NCBI GenBank assembly: GCA_045655645.1
Contig: JAZOPS010000033.1
Span: 1 to 64,000 of the forward strand
From: Fimenecus sp045655645
GTDB taxonomy: Bacteria; Bacillota; Clostridia; Oscillospirales; Acutalibacteraceae
Reading direction: 5' to 3'
DNA length: 64,000 nucleotides
Position 1 is the first letter of the stretch. Each line of letters begins with the position of its first letter. Made by a program: the position numbers and the translations under genes. Shown here piece by piece: positions 48,952 to 57,586 of the stretch. The notes under the pieces were generated by a model. That model ran no database searches and was not told the DNA's origin. It was given only the letters and a program-made list of their open reading frames with translations.

Positions 48952-49647
48952 TTATTCGCCCTCCTTTACTGTTTCTGCGCAACCGCCGTTGCAAGATGCC
49001 GCTGATGGGCAACCTTCGCAACCAAATTCTTTTTTCTTAATGAGTTTACCCTTTGTAATCTTATTAACAACTGCAATAAGAAGACCATAAACCATAAGTC
49101 CACCTGGAGCTTTTGCAAGAACGCTGATTGTAAGACCATTTTCAACAAGGAAAGGAATTTCGTTGCCTGCAAATGAACCTGCACCGAGAACTTCACGGAT
49201 AATTGCCATAGAGAGAAGTGCAATTGTAAAGCCGATACCCATTCCGATACCGTCGAGTGCTGACTTACCAACTGAGTTTTTACCTGCAAACATTTCTGCA
49301 CGGCCTAAGATAATGCAGTTAACAGTAATAAGTGCAAGGTAAACACCAAGTGTTTGATACAAATCTGGAATAAATGCCTGAATAAGCATTTGAACGATTG
49401 TTACGAAACCTGCGATAACAACGATATAGCAAGGAATTCTTACTGTATCTGGAATAAATTTACGTAATAATGAAATAACGATGTTTGAGCAGATTAAAAC
49501 TGCCATTGTTGCAAGGCCCATACCAAATGCACCATCAACTGTTGTTGTAGTTGCAAGTGTTGGACAAGTGCCAAGAATAAGCACGAAAACTGGGTTTTCA
49601 CGGAGAAGACCTTTTAAGAGAATTGACATATTGTTCTGTTTACTCAT
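48952..49647 (-). CDS. rnfE: Rnf complex subunit E (membrane), with Cys-rich C-terminal tail
   Basis: The 231-aa six-helix protein is homologous to RnfA. ENPVFVLILGTCPTLATTTT and LALITVNCIILGRAE hold the two cluster cysteines. After the last helix, residues about 205-231 add a tail with five cysteines (FGCEGCPSAASCNGGCAETV has four, C-x2-C-x5-C-x3-C). The classical proteobacterial RnfE lacks this; some clostridial versions have similar tails. The tail might bind a metal or cluster on the cytoplasmic side, which is unproven. Confidence 0.92.
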   Translation of the reverse strand: MSKQNNMSILLKGLLRENPVFVLILGTCPTLATTTTVDGAFGMGLATMAVLICSNIVISLLRKFIPDTVRIPCYIVVIAGFVTIVQMLIQAFIPDLYQTLGVYLALITVNCIILGRAEMFAGKNSVGKSALDGIGMGIGFTIALLSMAIIREVLGAGSFAGNEIPFLVENGLTISVLAKAPGGLMVYGLLIAVVNKITKGKLIKKKEFGCEGCPSAASCNGGCAETVKEGE

Positions 49648-49649
49648 AT

Positions 49650-50834
49650 TTAAGCCACTCCTTCCATAATTTTAACTGCTTCAATTGCTTTGCCGATACC
49701 GTTTCTGTAGCCCTGAGTTGTGAGTGTTACACCTGCTACGATATCGATGTCTTTATATGTTGATTCGTTCTTACCAACATATTGTGCGCTGAATTCTTTG
49801 TCTGCACAAATTGAACCTACGCCATCTGTTTCTGTCTGTTTAGTTGTCTGACAAGCGATGATTTCGCCATCTTTTGTCAAAGCAAGTTTAATATAGATGT
49901 AATCACCTGATGGGTTATAGTAATGGTCACCATTCTTACCGAAACCTGATGCGTGGATTTCAAGAACATAGTTGCCATTATTTGTCTTATATGCTTTGTC
50001 TACATTTGCAGGCATATCAGCATATTTTGTAATATCGATTTCTTTAAGTGTTACTTTAAGCATAATCTTTGCAGCTGCTTCAACAGTTGCTTTAACATCA
50101 TCTGTTGCTTCTGAAACTACTGCACCGTTAGCGTCAACACCAACAAAGATTTCTTCTTCGCCTGATTTTGTCACATAAACAAAGCCTGCGCCGTTGTCTG
50201 CTTCATAAATTGCAGATACATTTTCAAGTTTTTCAGAAATAAACACTTCTGTAAACTTGCCTTCGCCTGTTGGAAGTGCTGTGTTGAGATTATCTGCAAG
50301 AATTTCTTCAGGTGAACGGATATCTGCGCTACCACCACCAAGGATAGTTGCAGTATTGATAGCATCTTTAACTGCGTTTTTATATGCTTCAGTTGTCATT
50401 GTTGCGCCTGAAACAGTTGCAATGCCGTCAATAGTGTCGATTGTTGCACCTTTTAATGTGTCACCATAAGTCTTTTCAACACCGAGAGTTTCGTTACTTG
50501 AAAGACAAACTGTACCTGTTACATTACCATCAGCGTCAACGCCACACATGATAATCATATCAGGGCCATAACCTGTAGCTGTAAGTTTTACTACTGCGCC
50601 ACCATTTGAAGCTGTATATGCTTCAAGTACTGATGCAGGAAGTGTGTATTGTGTTAAATCAGCAGCTGTGAAGTCGCCACCATCTGGCATTACAACAAGT
50701 AATGCTTCGTTTGCTGCAGCACCTGCATTCTTTTCAATGATTGGTGCTGTTATAGTGTTTGTTGCAGCAAGAGCAACAACAACTACTGCAAAAATAACTG
50801 TAAGAGAGATAATACTTCTAATGTAATTTTTCAT
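49650..50834 (-). CDS. rnfG: Rnf complex subunit G with two FMN-binding domains
   Basis: One N-terminal helix is followed by two FMN_bind-like domains in 394 aa, roughly twice the normal RnfG length. Domain 1 ends in VSGATMTT (flavin-acceptor candidate T145). Domain 2 ends in VAGVTLTT with T370 in the same place but Ala and Val replacing the usual Ser and Ala. Both are followed by the same helix (AYKNAVKDA and GYRNGIGKA). Normally ApbE attaches one FMN to RnfG. Its stop is 2 bases from rnfE, and its start overlaps the rnfD stop by one base. GGAGGT is the ribosome site. Confidence 0.9.
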   Translation of the reverse strand: MKNYIRSIISLTVIFAVVVVALAATNTITAPIIEKNAGAAANEALLVVMPDGGDFTAADLTQYTLPASVLEAYTASNGGAVVKLTATGYGPDMIIMCGVDADGNVTGTVCLSSNETLGVEKTYGDTLKGATIDTIDGIATVSGATMTTEAYKNAVKDAINTATILGGGSADIRSPEEILADNLNTALPTGEGKFTEVFISEKLENVSAIYEADNGAGFVYVTKSGEEEIFVGVDANGAVVSEATDDVKATVEAAAKIMLKVTLKEIDITKYADMPANVDKAYKTNNGNYVLEIHASGFGKNGDHYYNPSGDYIYIKLALTKDGEIIACQTTKQTETDGVGSICADKEFSAQYVGKNESTYKDIDIVAGVTLTTQGYRNGIGKAIEAVKIMEGVA

Positions 50835-51760
50835 TATTTCTTACCTCCAAACAATTTTCTAGGTGTTAATGAATCTATGTAAGGATTTACAATGTTCATA
50901 AGAAGAATTGCGAATGATACGCCTTCTGGATAACCACCAAAGAAACGGATAAGCACTGTGATTACACCTGCGCCGATACCGAAGATAAGTTTACCCTTTG
51001 CTGTGCTTGGTGATGTAACATAATCAGTTGCCATAAAGAAAGCACCAATCATAAGACCACCTGAAAGCACCCAAGCAAGTGTTGTTTCAAGGTTGCCACC
51101 TTCAAGTGCCAATGTGAAGAGGAATGTTGTGCCGATAAATGCAACTGGAATATGCCATGTGATTACCTTGCGTACGATAAGGTAAATACCACCGACGAGA
51201 AGTGCTAATGCACAAGTTTCACCAAGAGCACCACCGCATTTGCCAAGGAACAAGTCCATAAGGTCAACTGCTTTATCATTTGCAAGGTCTGAAAGTGGAG
51301 TTGCACCTGATGCTGAATCCATACCCTCTGGGAAAACTGCTGCAGTCATTGAGCCGAATGCGATAAGCATAAATACACGAGCTGCGATTGCAGGGTTAAC
51401 AATGTTTTTACCAAGACCACCGAAGATTCCTTTTACAATGATAATTGCGAAAAGTGAACCAACTGCTGCTTGCCACAATGGAATATTTGAAGGAAGATTA
51501 AGTGCTAAAATCAAACCAGTAACAACTGCACTTAAATCGCCAACTGTCTGTTCTTTTTTAACTGCTAAGTTAAAAAGTGCTTCGCCTGCTACTGCAGAAA
51601 TAACGCAAACTGCGATAACGAGCAATGCAGGAATTCCAAAAAGAATAACTGCTGCAACTGATGCAGGAACAAGAGCAATAATCACATCAAGCATTGTTCT
51701 CATTGTTGAATTATTGCTTTTGATGTGTGGAGAAAATGAAGCATGAAGTTTATTTTCCAT
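50834..51760 (-). CDS. rnfD: Rnf complex subunit D (membrane flavoprotein)
   Basis: This 308-aa protein of the NqrB/RnfD family has about nine membrane segments. DSASGATPLSDLAN carries the flavin-attachment Thr in a canonical SGAT. The SPHIKSNNSTMRTMLDVIIALVP start and TDYVTSPSTAKGKLIFGIGAG near the C-terminus are family signatures. RnfD accepts electrons from RnfG or RnfC and is the likely ion-translocating core. Stop and start codons overlap with both neighbours by one base (TAATG). Confidence 0.95.
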   Translation of the reverse strand: MENKLHASFSPHIKSNNSTMRTMLDVIIALVPASVAAVILFGIPALLVIAVCVISAVAGEALFNLAVKKEQTVGDLSAVVTGLILALNLPSNIPLWQAAVGSLFAIIIVKGIFGGLGKNIVNPAIAARVFMLIAFGSMTAAVFPEGMDSASGATPLSDLANDKAVDLMDLFLGKCGGALGETCALALLVGGIYLIVRKVITWHIPVAFIGTTFLFTLALEGGNLETTLAWVLSGGLMIGAFFMATDYVTSPSTAKGKLIFGIGAGVITVLIRFFGGYPEGVSFAILLMNIVNPYIDSLTPRKLFGGKK

Positions 51761-53073
51761 TATGCATTACCCTCCTTTTTCTTTGCACGTTCTGCCATAA
51801 GCATGTTCTTTGCCAAGCTGTTTGTCTCAACCAAAGGACGCTTTGCAGGACAGATGAATGCGCAACAACCACAAAGCATACAAATATCTGCGCCAAGTTT
51901 TTCAAACATTTCTGTATCCTTATCTTTATAAGCCTTTGCGATAGCAGCAGGATTAATGCCGAATGGGCAGTGATTTGTGCACTTGCCACACTTGATGCAA
52001 GCTGTTGTTTTTGCTGTTTTTGTTTCTTTTTTATTGAATGCTACCAAAGCATTTGTCTGTTTGAGCACTGGCACTGTAAGGTCAGGCACTGCAACACCCA
52101 TCATAGGTCCGCCATAAATTACTTTTTCAGGGTCAGAATTAAAGCCACCACAGAAATCGAATACTTCACCGATTGGAGTACCAATTGCAACAATTACATT
52201 CTTTGGTTCTTTAACTGCGCCACCATCAACTGTAACTACCTTTTCTACAAGTGGCATACCTGTTTGTAAATATCTACCGATATTTGCCATTGTTGATGAG
52301 TTGCATACGATACAACCAGCATCTGCAGGAAGTTGACCAACTGCAATTGTTCTGCCAACTGTGTGATAAACGAGAACTTTCTCGCCACCCTGTGGATAGA
52401 TTGCAGGAAGAACTTTAACCTGAATTTTGCTGTTCTTAGCTGAAAGTTCTTTCATTTTTGCAATTGCTGATGCCTTATTCTTTTCGATACCGATTACAAT
52501 CTTATCGAAATTGAAATATTTGTCAGCGGTCTGGATTGCCAATAAAATATCGTCTGCTCTGTCAACCATTGTTACAGAGTCGCTTGTAATATATGGTTCA
52601 CATTCTGCACCATTGATTACAAGAGTATCAATTTTTTTGTCTGTTGCAAATTTCACATAAGTTGGGAAACCTGCGCCACCCAAACCTACGATACCACTCT
52701 TTTTAATAGCTTCAATGAAGTCTTCTTTACTGTTAACCTGTGGCACTGCGATTGATTCATCAGGTGTCATTTCTCCGTCTGATTCAATTGTGATTGCAGG
52801 AGCAGTTTTGCCATTTGACAAAAGAGCATCGGCAACGCTCTTAACTGTACCTGAAACGCTTGAATAAACCGATGAAGAGATGAAACCATCTTGTTCAGCA
52901 ACCAATGTTCCCACAAAAACCTGGTCACCTGCTTTAACAACTGGTTTTGCAGGTTTACCGATATGCATTGCTGTAAGAAGTGTAACTGTCTTTGGAGCAG
53001 GCATTCTTATAGCGCTCATATCAGCTGTGTTTTTTCTGTGAGGTACATGGATACCTTTGAGAGAAAAAGCCAT
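51760..53073 (-). CDS. rnfC: Rnf complex subunit C (NADH-binding, Fe-S)
   Basis: The 437-aa protein has the glycine-rich flavin/nucleotide segment GIVGLGGAGFPTYVKF and the INGAECEPYITSD motif of the NuoF-like fold. It then has two [4Fe-4S] motifs, CIKCGKCTNHCPFG and CMLCGCCAFICPAKRPLVE. RnfC exchanges electrons with NAD+. It is the first gene of the rnf operon, with a leader of about 100 bases that contains a palindrome. Confidence 0.95.
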   Translation of the reverse strand: MAFSLKGIHVPHRKNTADMSAIRMPAPKTVTLLTAMHIGKPAKPVVKAGDQVFVGTLVAEQDGFISSSVYSSVSGTVKSVADALLSNGKTAPAITIESDGEMTPDESIAVPQVNSKEDFIEAIKKSGIVGLGGAGFPTYVKFATDKKIDTLVINGAECEPYITSDSVTMVDRADDILLAIQTADKYFNFDKIVIGIEKNKASAIAKMKELSAKNSKIQVKVLPAIYPQGGEKVLVYHTVGRTIAVGQLPADAGCIVCNSSTMANIGRYLQTGMPLVEKVVTVDGGAVKEPKNVIVAIGTPIGEVFDFCGGFNSDPEKVIYGGPMMGVAVPDLTVPVLKQTNALVAFNKKETKTAKTTACIKCGKCTNHCPFGINPAAIAKAYKDKDTEMFEKLGADICMLCGCCAFICPAKRPLVETNSLAKNMLMAERAKKKEGNA

Positions 53074-53120
53074 TTTTTTGACCTACCTTTCATTTTTCGT
53101 ATCAAAACAAAGAATACATT

Positions 53121-53143
53121 TTTTGGTAAATTTAATACCAAAA
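53121..53143 (-). promoter_or_regulatory. Palindromic operator candidate in the rnf leader
   Basis: TTTTGGTA (53121-53128), seven bases, then TACCAAAA (53136-53143) form a perfect inverted repeat between the rnf promoter and rnfC. Its 15-bp core (GGTA-AATTTAA-TACC) matches 13 of 15 positions of the palindrome at 53323-53337 in front of the divergent mrp operon. Confidence 0.6.
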
Positions 53144-53179
53144 GACATAATTCTGCATAATACTTCATTATCACTAGAT

Positions 53180-53208
53180 ATTATATATTTCTTATCGAAT
53201 TCTGTCAA
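53180..53208 (-). promoter_or_regulatory. rnf operon promoter (consensus)
   Basis: Minus strand: TTGACA (53208-53203), a 17-base spacer and TATAAT (53185-53180), which is a perfect sigma-A consensus. The leader before rnfC is about 100 bases. Confidence 0.85.
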
Positions 53209-53287
53209 TAAACACATTGATATTATTTTGTTGGTAATTATGTAAAAAATTTTCTTTTTTCGTTGTTTAAAATCGTCAATTTTATGA

Positions 53288-53339
53288 TTGACTTTGCGGT
53301 TTCAAAGTAGTATCTTTTATTAGGTATATATAATACCTA
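53288..53339 (+). promoter_or_regulatory. mrp operon promoter with overlapping palindromic operator
   Basis: TTGACT (53288-53293), a 17-base spacer and TATCTT (53311-53316) would start transcription inside the perfect inverted repeat TAGGTAT-ATATA-ATACCTA (53321-53339). That repeat itself contains a TATAAT at 53329-53334 without a good -35. Either way the palindrome overlaps the start region, a repressor-type position. The mrpE ribosome site AAGGAG follows. Confidence 0.55.
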
Positions 53340-53369
53340 TTTATATGGCTTCTCAAAGGAGAATATTTT

Positions 53370-53843
53370 ATGATAATTTTATTGTTTTTATTATGGATTG
53401 TATTAAACGGTCGCTTCTCTGCTGACGCGGGTATGATTCAGGTTTGCGTGGTGGGTGCTGCAGTTTCAGCATTTGCTTATTTCTTTGCTCACAAAGCATT
53501 GGGATATACTCTCAAAGCTGAACTTCGTTGGTGGAAGAAAGCTCCTGTTTTGTTGGCATACTTCTTCATACTCATAAAAGAAATTATAATTGCAAATTTT
53601 CAAATGATGAAAATTGTAACAAGCAAAAAAGCAGAAATTCACCCTGTTATGATAAAAGTTAAGATTCCGCTTAAAACAAATGTGGCAAGAGTGCTTCTCG
53701 CAAATTCAATCACACTCACCCCCGGCACAATTACCGCTGAATTAGAAGATGACTATTTCACAATTCACTGTGTTGACTCTGCTTTTGCAGAGGGAATCGA
53801 AAACAGTTCATTTGTTAAAATTTTAGAAAGGTTGGAGAAATAA
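53370..53843 (+). CDS. mrpE: Mrp/Mnh-type cation antiporter subunit E
   Basis: The 157-aa membrane protein of the MnhE family has two or three N-terminal helices. WWKKAPVLLAYFFILIKEIIIANFQMM and the cytoplasmic segment VARVLLANSITLTPGTITAEL are the family signature (NSITLTPGT is nearly invariant). It is the first gene of a ten-gene operon with gaps of 1 base or overlaps, and starts behind AAAGGAG. Confidence 0.92.
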   Translation: MIILLFLLWIVLNGRFSADAGMIQVCVVGAAVSAFAYFFAHKALGYTLKAELRWWKKAPVLLAYFFILIKEIIIANFQMMKIVTSKKAEIHPVMIKVKIPLKTNVARVLLANSITLTPGTITAELEDDYFTIHCVDSAFAEGIENSSFVKILERLEK

Positions 53844-53844
53844 A

Positions 53845-54141
53845 ATGCTTGAACAGGCTTATTCATATTTGTATCTCGCTGTATTCATAGGTCTTGGCAT
53901 TGCAATTATTGCATCCCTTATCCGTTCAATCACAGCAAAAACCATTATCGGCAGATTTATTGGTGTAAATATTCTCACAACAATCGTTTTGATTGTCATT
54001 TGTATTCTCACACTTTTCCTTAAAGAGAGTTATTTAACTGATATCGCTTTAATTTATGCTCTTATTAGCTGTATTGCAGTTATTCTTCTCAGCAAAATCT
54101 ATATCAACCTTTTCAAAAAAGACGATGGAGGTGAAAAATAA
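53845..54141 (+). CDS. mrpF: Mrp/Mnh-type cation antiporter subunit F
   Basis: The 98-aa protein has three membrane helices and the MnhF-type middle RFIGVNILTTIVLIVICIL, followed by SYLTDIALIYALISCIAVILLSK, where the DIALIYAL stretch is typical. Its stop overlaps the start of mrpG by one base. Confidence 0.9.
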   Translation: MLEQAYSYLYLAVFIGLGIAIIASLIRSITAKTIIGRFIGVNILTTIVLIVICILTLFLKESYLTDIALIYALISCIAVILLSKIYINLFKKDDGGEK

Positions 54142-54485
54142 TGCTTGAATGGATTCGTTTTGCACTTGTGGCATTGTTTTTTGCCGCAGGACTTATTGTT
54201 CTTTTTATTTCAATTTTTGGCACATATCGTTTTGATTTTTCTATTAACCGCATGCATTCATCTGCTATGTGCGACACACTTGTTCTCATGCTCTTTATCA
54301 CAGGTTTGATTATCGCGTCAGGAATCAACATTATTTCACTTAAATTCTTGTTCATTGTTATTGTTCAATGGTGCACAAGCCCTGTGGTTTCACACATTTT
54401 TGTTAAAACCAAATTACTCACAGATAAAAACTTATCTAAACATTGCGAAATGCGTATAGACGATAAAAAGGAGGAAAATGAATAA
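54141..54485 (+). CDS. mrpG: Mrp/Mnh-type cation antiporter subunit G
   Basis: The 114-aa protein has three helices. FGTYRFDFSINRMHSSAMCDTL corresponds to the conserved G-x-x-R-x-x-D-x-x-x-R-x-H-A segment of MnhG, and VIVQWCTSPVVSHI to the end of helix 3. The first helix region is AFFAAGLIVLFISIFG-like. It overlaps both neighbours by one base. Confidence 0.9.
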   Translation: MLEWIRFALVALFFAAGLIVLFISIFGTYRFDFSINRMHSSAMCDTLVLMLFITGLIIASGINIISLKFLFIVIVQWCTSPVVSHIFVKTKLLTDKNLSKHCEMRIDDKKEENE

Positions 54486-54793
54486 TGGAAGATATTATTA
54501 CCATATTTAGAATTTTGCTTCTTATTTCTCTTGTTGTCTGTGCTATTGCAACAGCACTTTCAAAGAGAGTTATGACTGCTCTTATAATTTTCACATCATA
54601 CAGTATTGTTATGTCAGTTGTATGGTTATTGTTGCGCTCACCTGACTTGGCTATTACAGAAGCTGCCGTTGGTGCGGGTGTGGATGGCGTACTTTTCTTT
54701 CTCACTCTTCGCAAACTCCACCTTATTGATAAGGATTATGCGGACGACGAAGATGGTAAAATTGACGAAGGGGTGAATGTAAATGAAGAATAA
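54485..54793 (+). CDS. MbhD/DUF4040-type antiporter subunit, separate from MrpA
   Basis: The 102-aa three-helix protein carries ALIIFTSYSIVMSVVWLLLRSPDLAITEAAVGAGV, which is the DUF4040/MbhD signature (PDLAITEAAVGAG). In Bacillus-type Mrp this sequence is the first part of the MrpA C-terminus; here it is a separate gene, as in Mbh-type complexes. It overlaps the next gene by 11 bases. Confidence 0.85.
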   Translation: MEDIITIFRILLLISLVVCAIATALSKRVMTALIIFTSYSIVMSVVWLLLRSPDLAITEAAVGAGVDGVLFFLTLRKLHLIDKDYADDEDGKIDEGVNVNEE

Positions 54794-55691
54794 TAAATTT
54801 TCATCTCTTTTTAAAGAATGGTATGAGGGTAATTTAAGTTTTGATGAACGAATGAACATTGAAACTGAAAAACCTACACCTAAAAAAGAAGAAACAGAAA
54901 AAGAAAAAATCCGTCTTGTTAAAGATGTTGAAAATGCAGAAGAAAAAATCACTTCAAAGGGTTATAAATTCTTTTCAGTAATTTTCTGTGTTATTCTCGC
55001 GGTCATTCTTGTTGGTACAGTTAATTTTATGCCACTTTTTGCCGATGATAACACACCAACAACCAATGAAGTTTATGAACATTATGTTGGTGAGGGTCGC
55101 GACCAGACAGGCGCGGTTAATACCGTTGCTGGTATGATTCTTGACTATCGTGCATTCGACACATTGGGCGAATCTTTTGTTCTTTTCACCGCAACTTGTG
55201 CCGTTCTTCTTTTGCTTGAACAAAGCAAAAACAAACCAATTAAGAAAAAAGAATCTTTCTCTTATACAAACGACCCAATCGTTCGTCTCGTTGTAAAAAT
55301 TCTCACACCGATTATCATCGTTTTCGGAATTTATGTTCTTTTCAACGGTCACTTATCTCCAGGTGGTGGATTCTCAGGTGGTTCGGTGCTTGGCGCAGGA
55401 TTTATTCTCTTTGCCATGGCTTATGGTGAAGATTTTGCAGCAAAAATTATTACACAAAAAATCATTCGCATTATTACAATCTGTTCATTGAGTTTTTATT
55501 GTCTTGCAAAGAGTTACTCTTTCTTTACAGGTAATGAATTCAACGGTATTCACTCAATTATCACACCGGGCACACCGGGCAATATTGTTTCAGGTGGTTT
55601 GATTTTGCCACTTAACATTGCAGTTGGATTTGTTGTTTGCTGTACTATGTACAGTTTCTATATGATTTTCAAAAGGGGGCGTCTTGATTGA
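54783..55691 (+). CDS. mrpB: MbhE-MnhB fusion antiporter subunit (MrpB-like)
   Basis: The 302-aa protein starts with a charged 60-residue cytoplasmic region. An MbhE-like part follows (about 65-145: a helix, then TGAVNTVAGMILDYRAFDTLGESFVLF). The MnhB domain comes last (about 160-300: GIYVLFNGHLSPGGGFSGGSVLGAG, where GHLSPGGGFxGG is diagnostic). The MbhE segment is otherwise the very end of MrpA in classical Mrp, so domain boundaries have shifted relative to Bacillus. Start GAAGG-GGTG within the upstream gene; it overlaps mrpC by 4 bases. Confidence 0.87.
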   Translation: MKNNKFSSLFKEWYEGNLSFDERMNIETEKPTPKKEETEKEKIRLVKDVENAEEKITSKGYKFFSVIFCVILAVILVGTVNFMPLFADDNTPTTNEVYEHYVGEGRDQTGAVNTVAGMILDYRAFDTLGESFVLFTATCAVLLLLEQSKNKPIKKKESFSYTNDPIVRLVVKILTPIIIVFGIYVLFNGHLSPGGGFSGGSVLGAGFILFAMAYGEDFAAKIITQKIIRIITICSLSFYCLAKSYSFFTGNEFNGIHSIITPGTPGNIVSGGLILPLNIAVGFVVCCTMYSFYMIFKRGRLD

Positions 55692-56065
55692 ATCTTCTCA
55701 TAAACTATGAAGCAGTAACATCAATGCTTTTGTTTGCTATTGGTTTTACAATGCTTGTTTTCTCTAAAAATATCATGAAAAAGATTCTCGGTCTTAACAT
55801 TGTTGACACAGGCGTCTATCTTTTTCTCGCATCAATGGGTTATATTGAAGGAAAATTGACACCAATTGTTCCATCAACAGGCGCTGTTGACGCTCTTGAC
55901 TATATTAACCCTATCCCTCAGGGACTTGTTCTTACAGGTATCGTTGTTTCTGTCAGCTTTTCAGCTTTGATGCTTGCATTGACAGTTCGACTTTATAAAA
56001 AATATCGCACATTAAATCTAGATAAGATTTATGAAATGTGTCGCAAGGAGGATGAACAAGAATAA
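55688..56065 (+). CDS. mrpC: Mrp/Mnh-type cation antiporter subunit C (NuoK-like)
   Basis: The 125-aa three-helix protein is homologous to NuoK. KKILGLNIVDTGVYLFLASMG is the conserved middle helix region and PIPQGLVLTGIVVSVSFSALMLALTVRLY is the strongly conserved third helix (DPIPQALVLTAIV in the family). The start is TTG (55688), since the preceding TTGATTGA context has GGGGG before it. It overlaps both neighbours slightly. Confidence 0.9.
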   Translation: MNLLINYEAVTSMLLFAIGFTMLVFSKNIMKKILGLNIVDTGVYLFLASMGYIEGKLTPIVPSTGAVDALDYINPIPQGLVLTGIVVSVSFSALMLALTVRLYKKYRTLNLDKIYEMCRKEDEQE

Positions 56066-57573
56066 TGGACTTTATTATGAATCTTCCTTTTGCGACTATT
56101 GTATTTTCGCTTTTCAGCGCAGTTATCTGCTTTGCATTCAAAGATAACAAGGCTCGTTTCGTTTCTTATTTTCTTTTGATTGCATCAGGCATCATGTCTG
56201 CGTCAGTTATCTTCTATAACCTTACATCTGAAACAGGATATTTTGTTTATCGAATGGGACATTATGATGCACCAATTGGTAACGAAATTTCTGCAGGTCT
56301 TTTAGAACCCGCTTTCTTGCTTCTTTTTGAAGTGGTTATGTTTCTCTCTTTATCGGGTGGCTCACACCGTATTATGAGAGATGTTGAAGAAGCAAAGCAG
56401 AAATATTTCTGCATTATGGTTAACTTAACTCACGCGGCATTGGCAGCACTTTGCTATACAAACGATATTTTCACAGGATATGTATTTATTGAAATCTGTA
56501 CTATAGCTTCTTGCTCACTTTTAATGCTCTCAAAGAAAACAAGAGCATTGGTTGCCGCAACTCGTTATATGGTGTTCAGCCTTATCGGCTCAAGCTTGGT
56601 TCTTGTGGGAATCATCTTGCTCTATGCAATTACTGGTCATCTTCTTTTCCCACAACTTTATTCAACAATTCAAGAACTTTGGGCAACAGGAGAATACACA
56701 TTCCCACTCACTATTGCATTAGGTCTCATCGTTTCAGGTCTTGCAATTAAAAGTGGTATGTTCCCCTTCCATTTCTGGATGCCCGACACTTATGGCACGG
56801 CAACACCATCAGCATCAGGTATTTTGTCAGGTGTTATTTCAAAGGGATATATCTTTCTCTTACTTAAAATCATTTTCAGAGTTATCGGCTACGAAGTTTT
56901 CCTTCAGTCAAATATTCAATATGTACTCTTCGTCTTCGGTATCTGCGGTATGATTGTGGGCTCAGTTTCAGCAATCAAGACAAACAATATAAACTTTATG
57001 ATTGCTTATTCTTCTGCCGCTCAAATCGGTTATATTTATATGGGTTTAGGTCTTGGCACAAAGGGAGCAATTGTTGCAGCACTTTTCCAGATTGTTGCTC
57101 ACTCTCTCACAAAGCCAATGCTTTTCCTTTCAGCGTCAGGACTTTCTGACACAATTGACAGACGTCAGGATTTCGCATCATTACGCTCATCCGCTCATAA
57201 CAACAAGATTGCCGCAATATCTTATTCAGCAGGTGCGCTTTCAATGGTTGGTATTCCGATTTTCGCAGGGTTCATTCCAAAGCTTCTTTTCTCAACATCT
57301 GCTTTTGGTCACGGAATACAGACATATTTAATGCTCATTGCTCTTGCAATCAGTACAATTCTCAATGTTCTTTATTTCCTTAGAACCCTCGTTAATATTT
57401 ATAGTCCTGCAAAGGTTGAACTCACTCGTAAAACTATCACATTTAAAACTGCACCTGCATTTTCAATCATTGTGCTTGTAATGTCAGCAGTTAATATTTT
57501 AGTTGGACTTCGTTCACAGCCTATTATTTCACTCTTTGAAAAAGGGCTTGAGTTATTTATAAACATTCGATAA
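56065..57573 (+). CDS. Antiporter subunit, NuoL/M/N-like (MrpD type), first of four
   Basis: This 502-aa proton_antipo_M protein has about 14 helices. YVFIEICTIASCSLLML has the conserved helix-5 Glu, and IKSGMFPFHFWMPDTYGTATPSASGILSGVISKG carries the Lys and His of the channel region. It is the closest of the four to classical MrpD by position after mrpC. Its start overlaps the mrpC stop (TAATG). Confidence 0.88.
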   Translation: MDFIMNLPFATIVFSLFSAVICFAFKDNKARFVSYFLLIASGIMSASVIFYNLTSETGYFVYRMGHYDAPIGNEISAGLLEPAFLLLFEVVMFLSLSGGSHRIMRDVEEAKQKYFCIMVNLTHAALAALCYTNDIFTGYVFIEICTIASCSLLMLSKKTRALVAATRYMVFSLIGSSLVLVGIILLYAITGHLLFPQLYSTIQELWATGEYTFPLTIALGLIVSGLAIKSGMFPFHFWMPDTYGTATPSASGILSGVISKGYIFLLLKIIFRVIGYEVFLQSNIQYVLFVFGICGMIVGSVSAIKTNNINFMIAYSSAAQIGYIYMGLGLGTKGAIVAALFQIVAHSLTKPMLFLSASGLSDTIDRRQDFASLRSSAHNNKIAAISYSAGALSMVGIPIFAGFIPKLLFSTSAFGHGIQTYLMLIALAISTILNVLYFLRTLVNIYSPAKVELTRKTITFKTAPAFSIIVLVMSAVNILVGLRSQPIISLFEKGLELFINIR

Positions 57574-57586
57574 GGGGGATTAAAAT

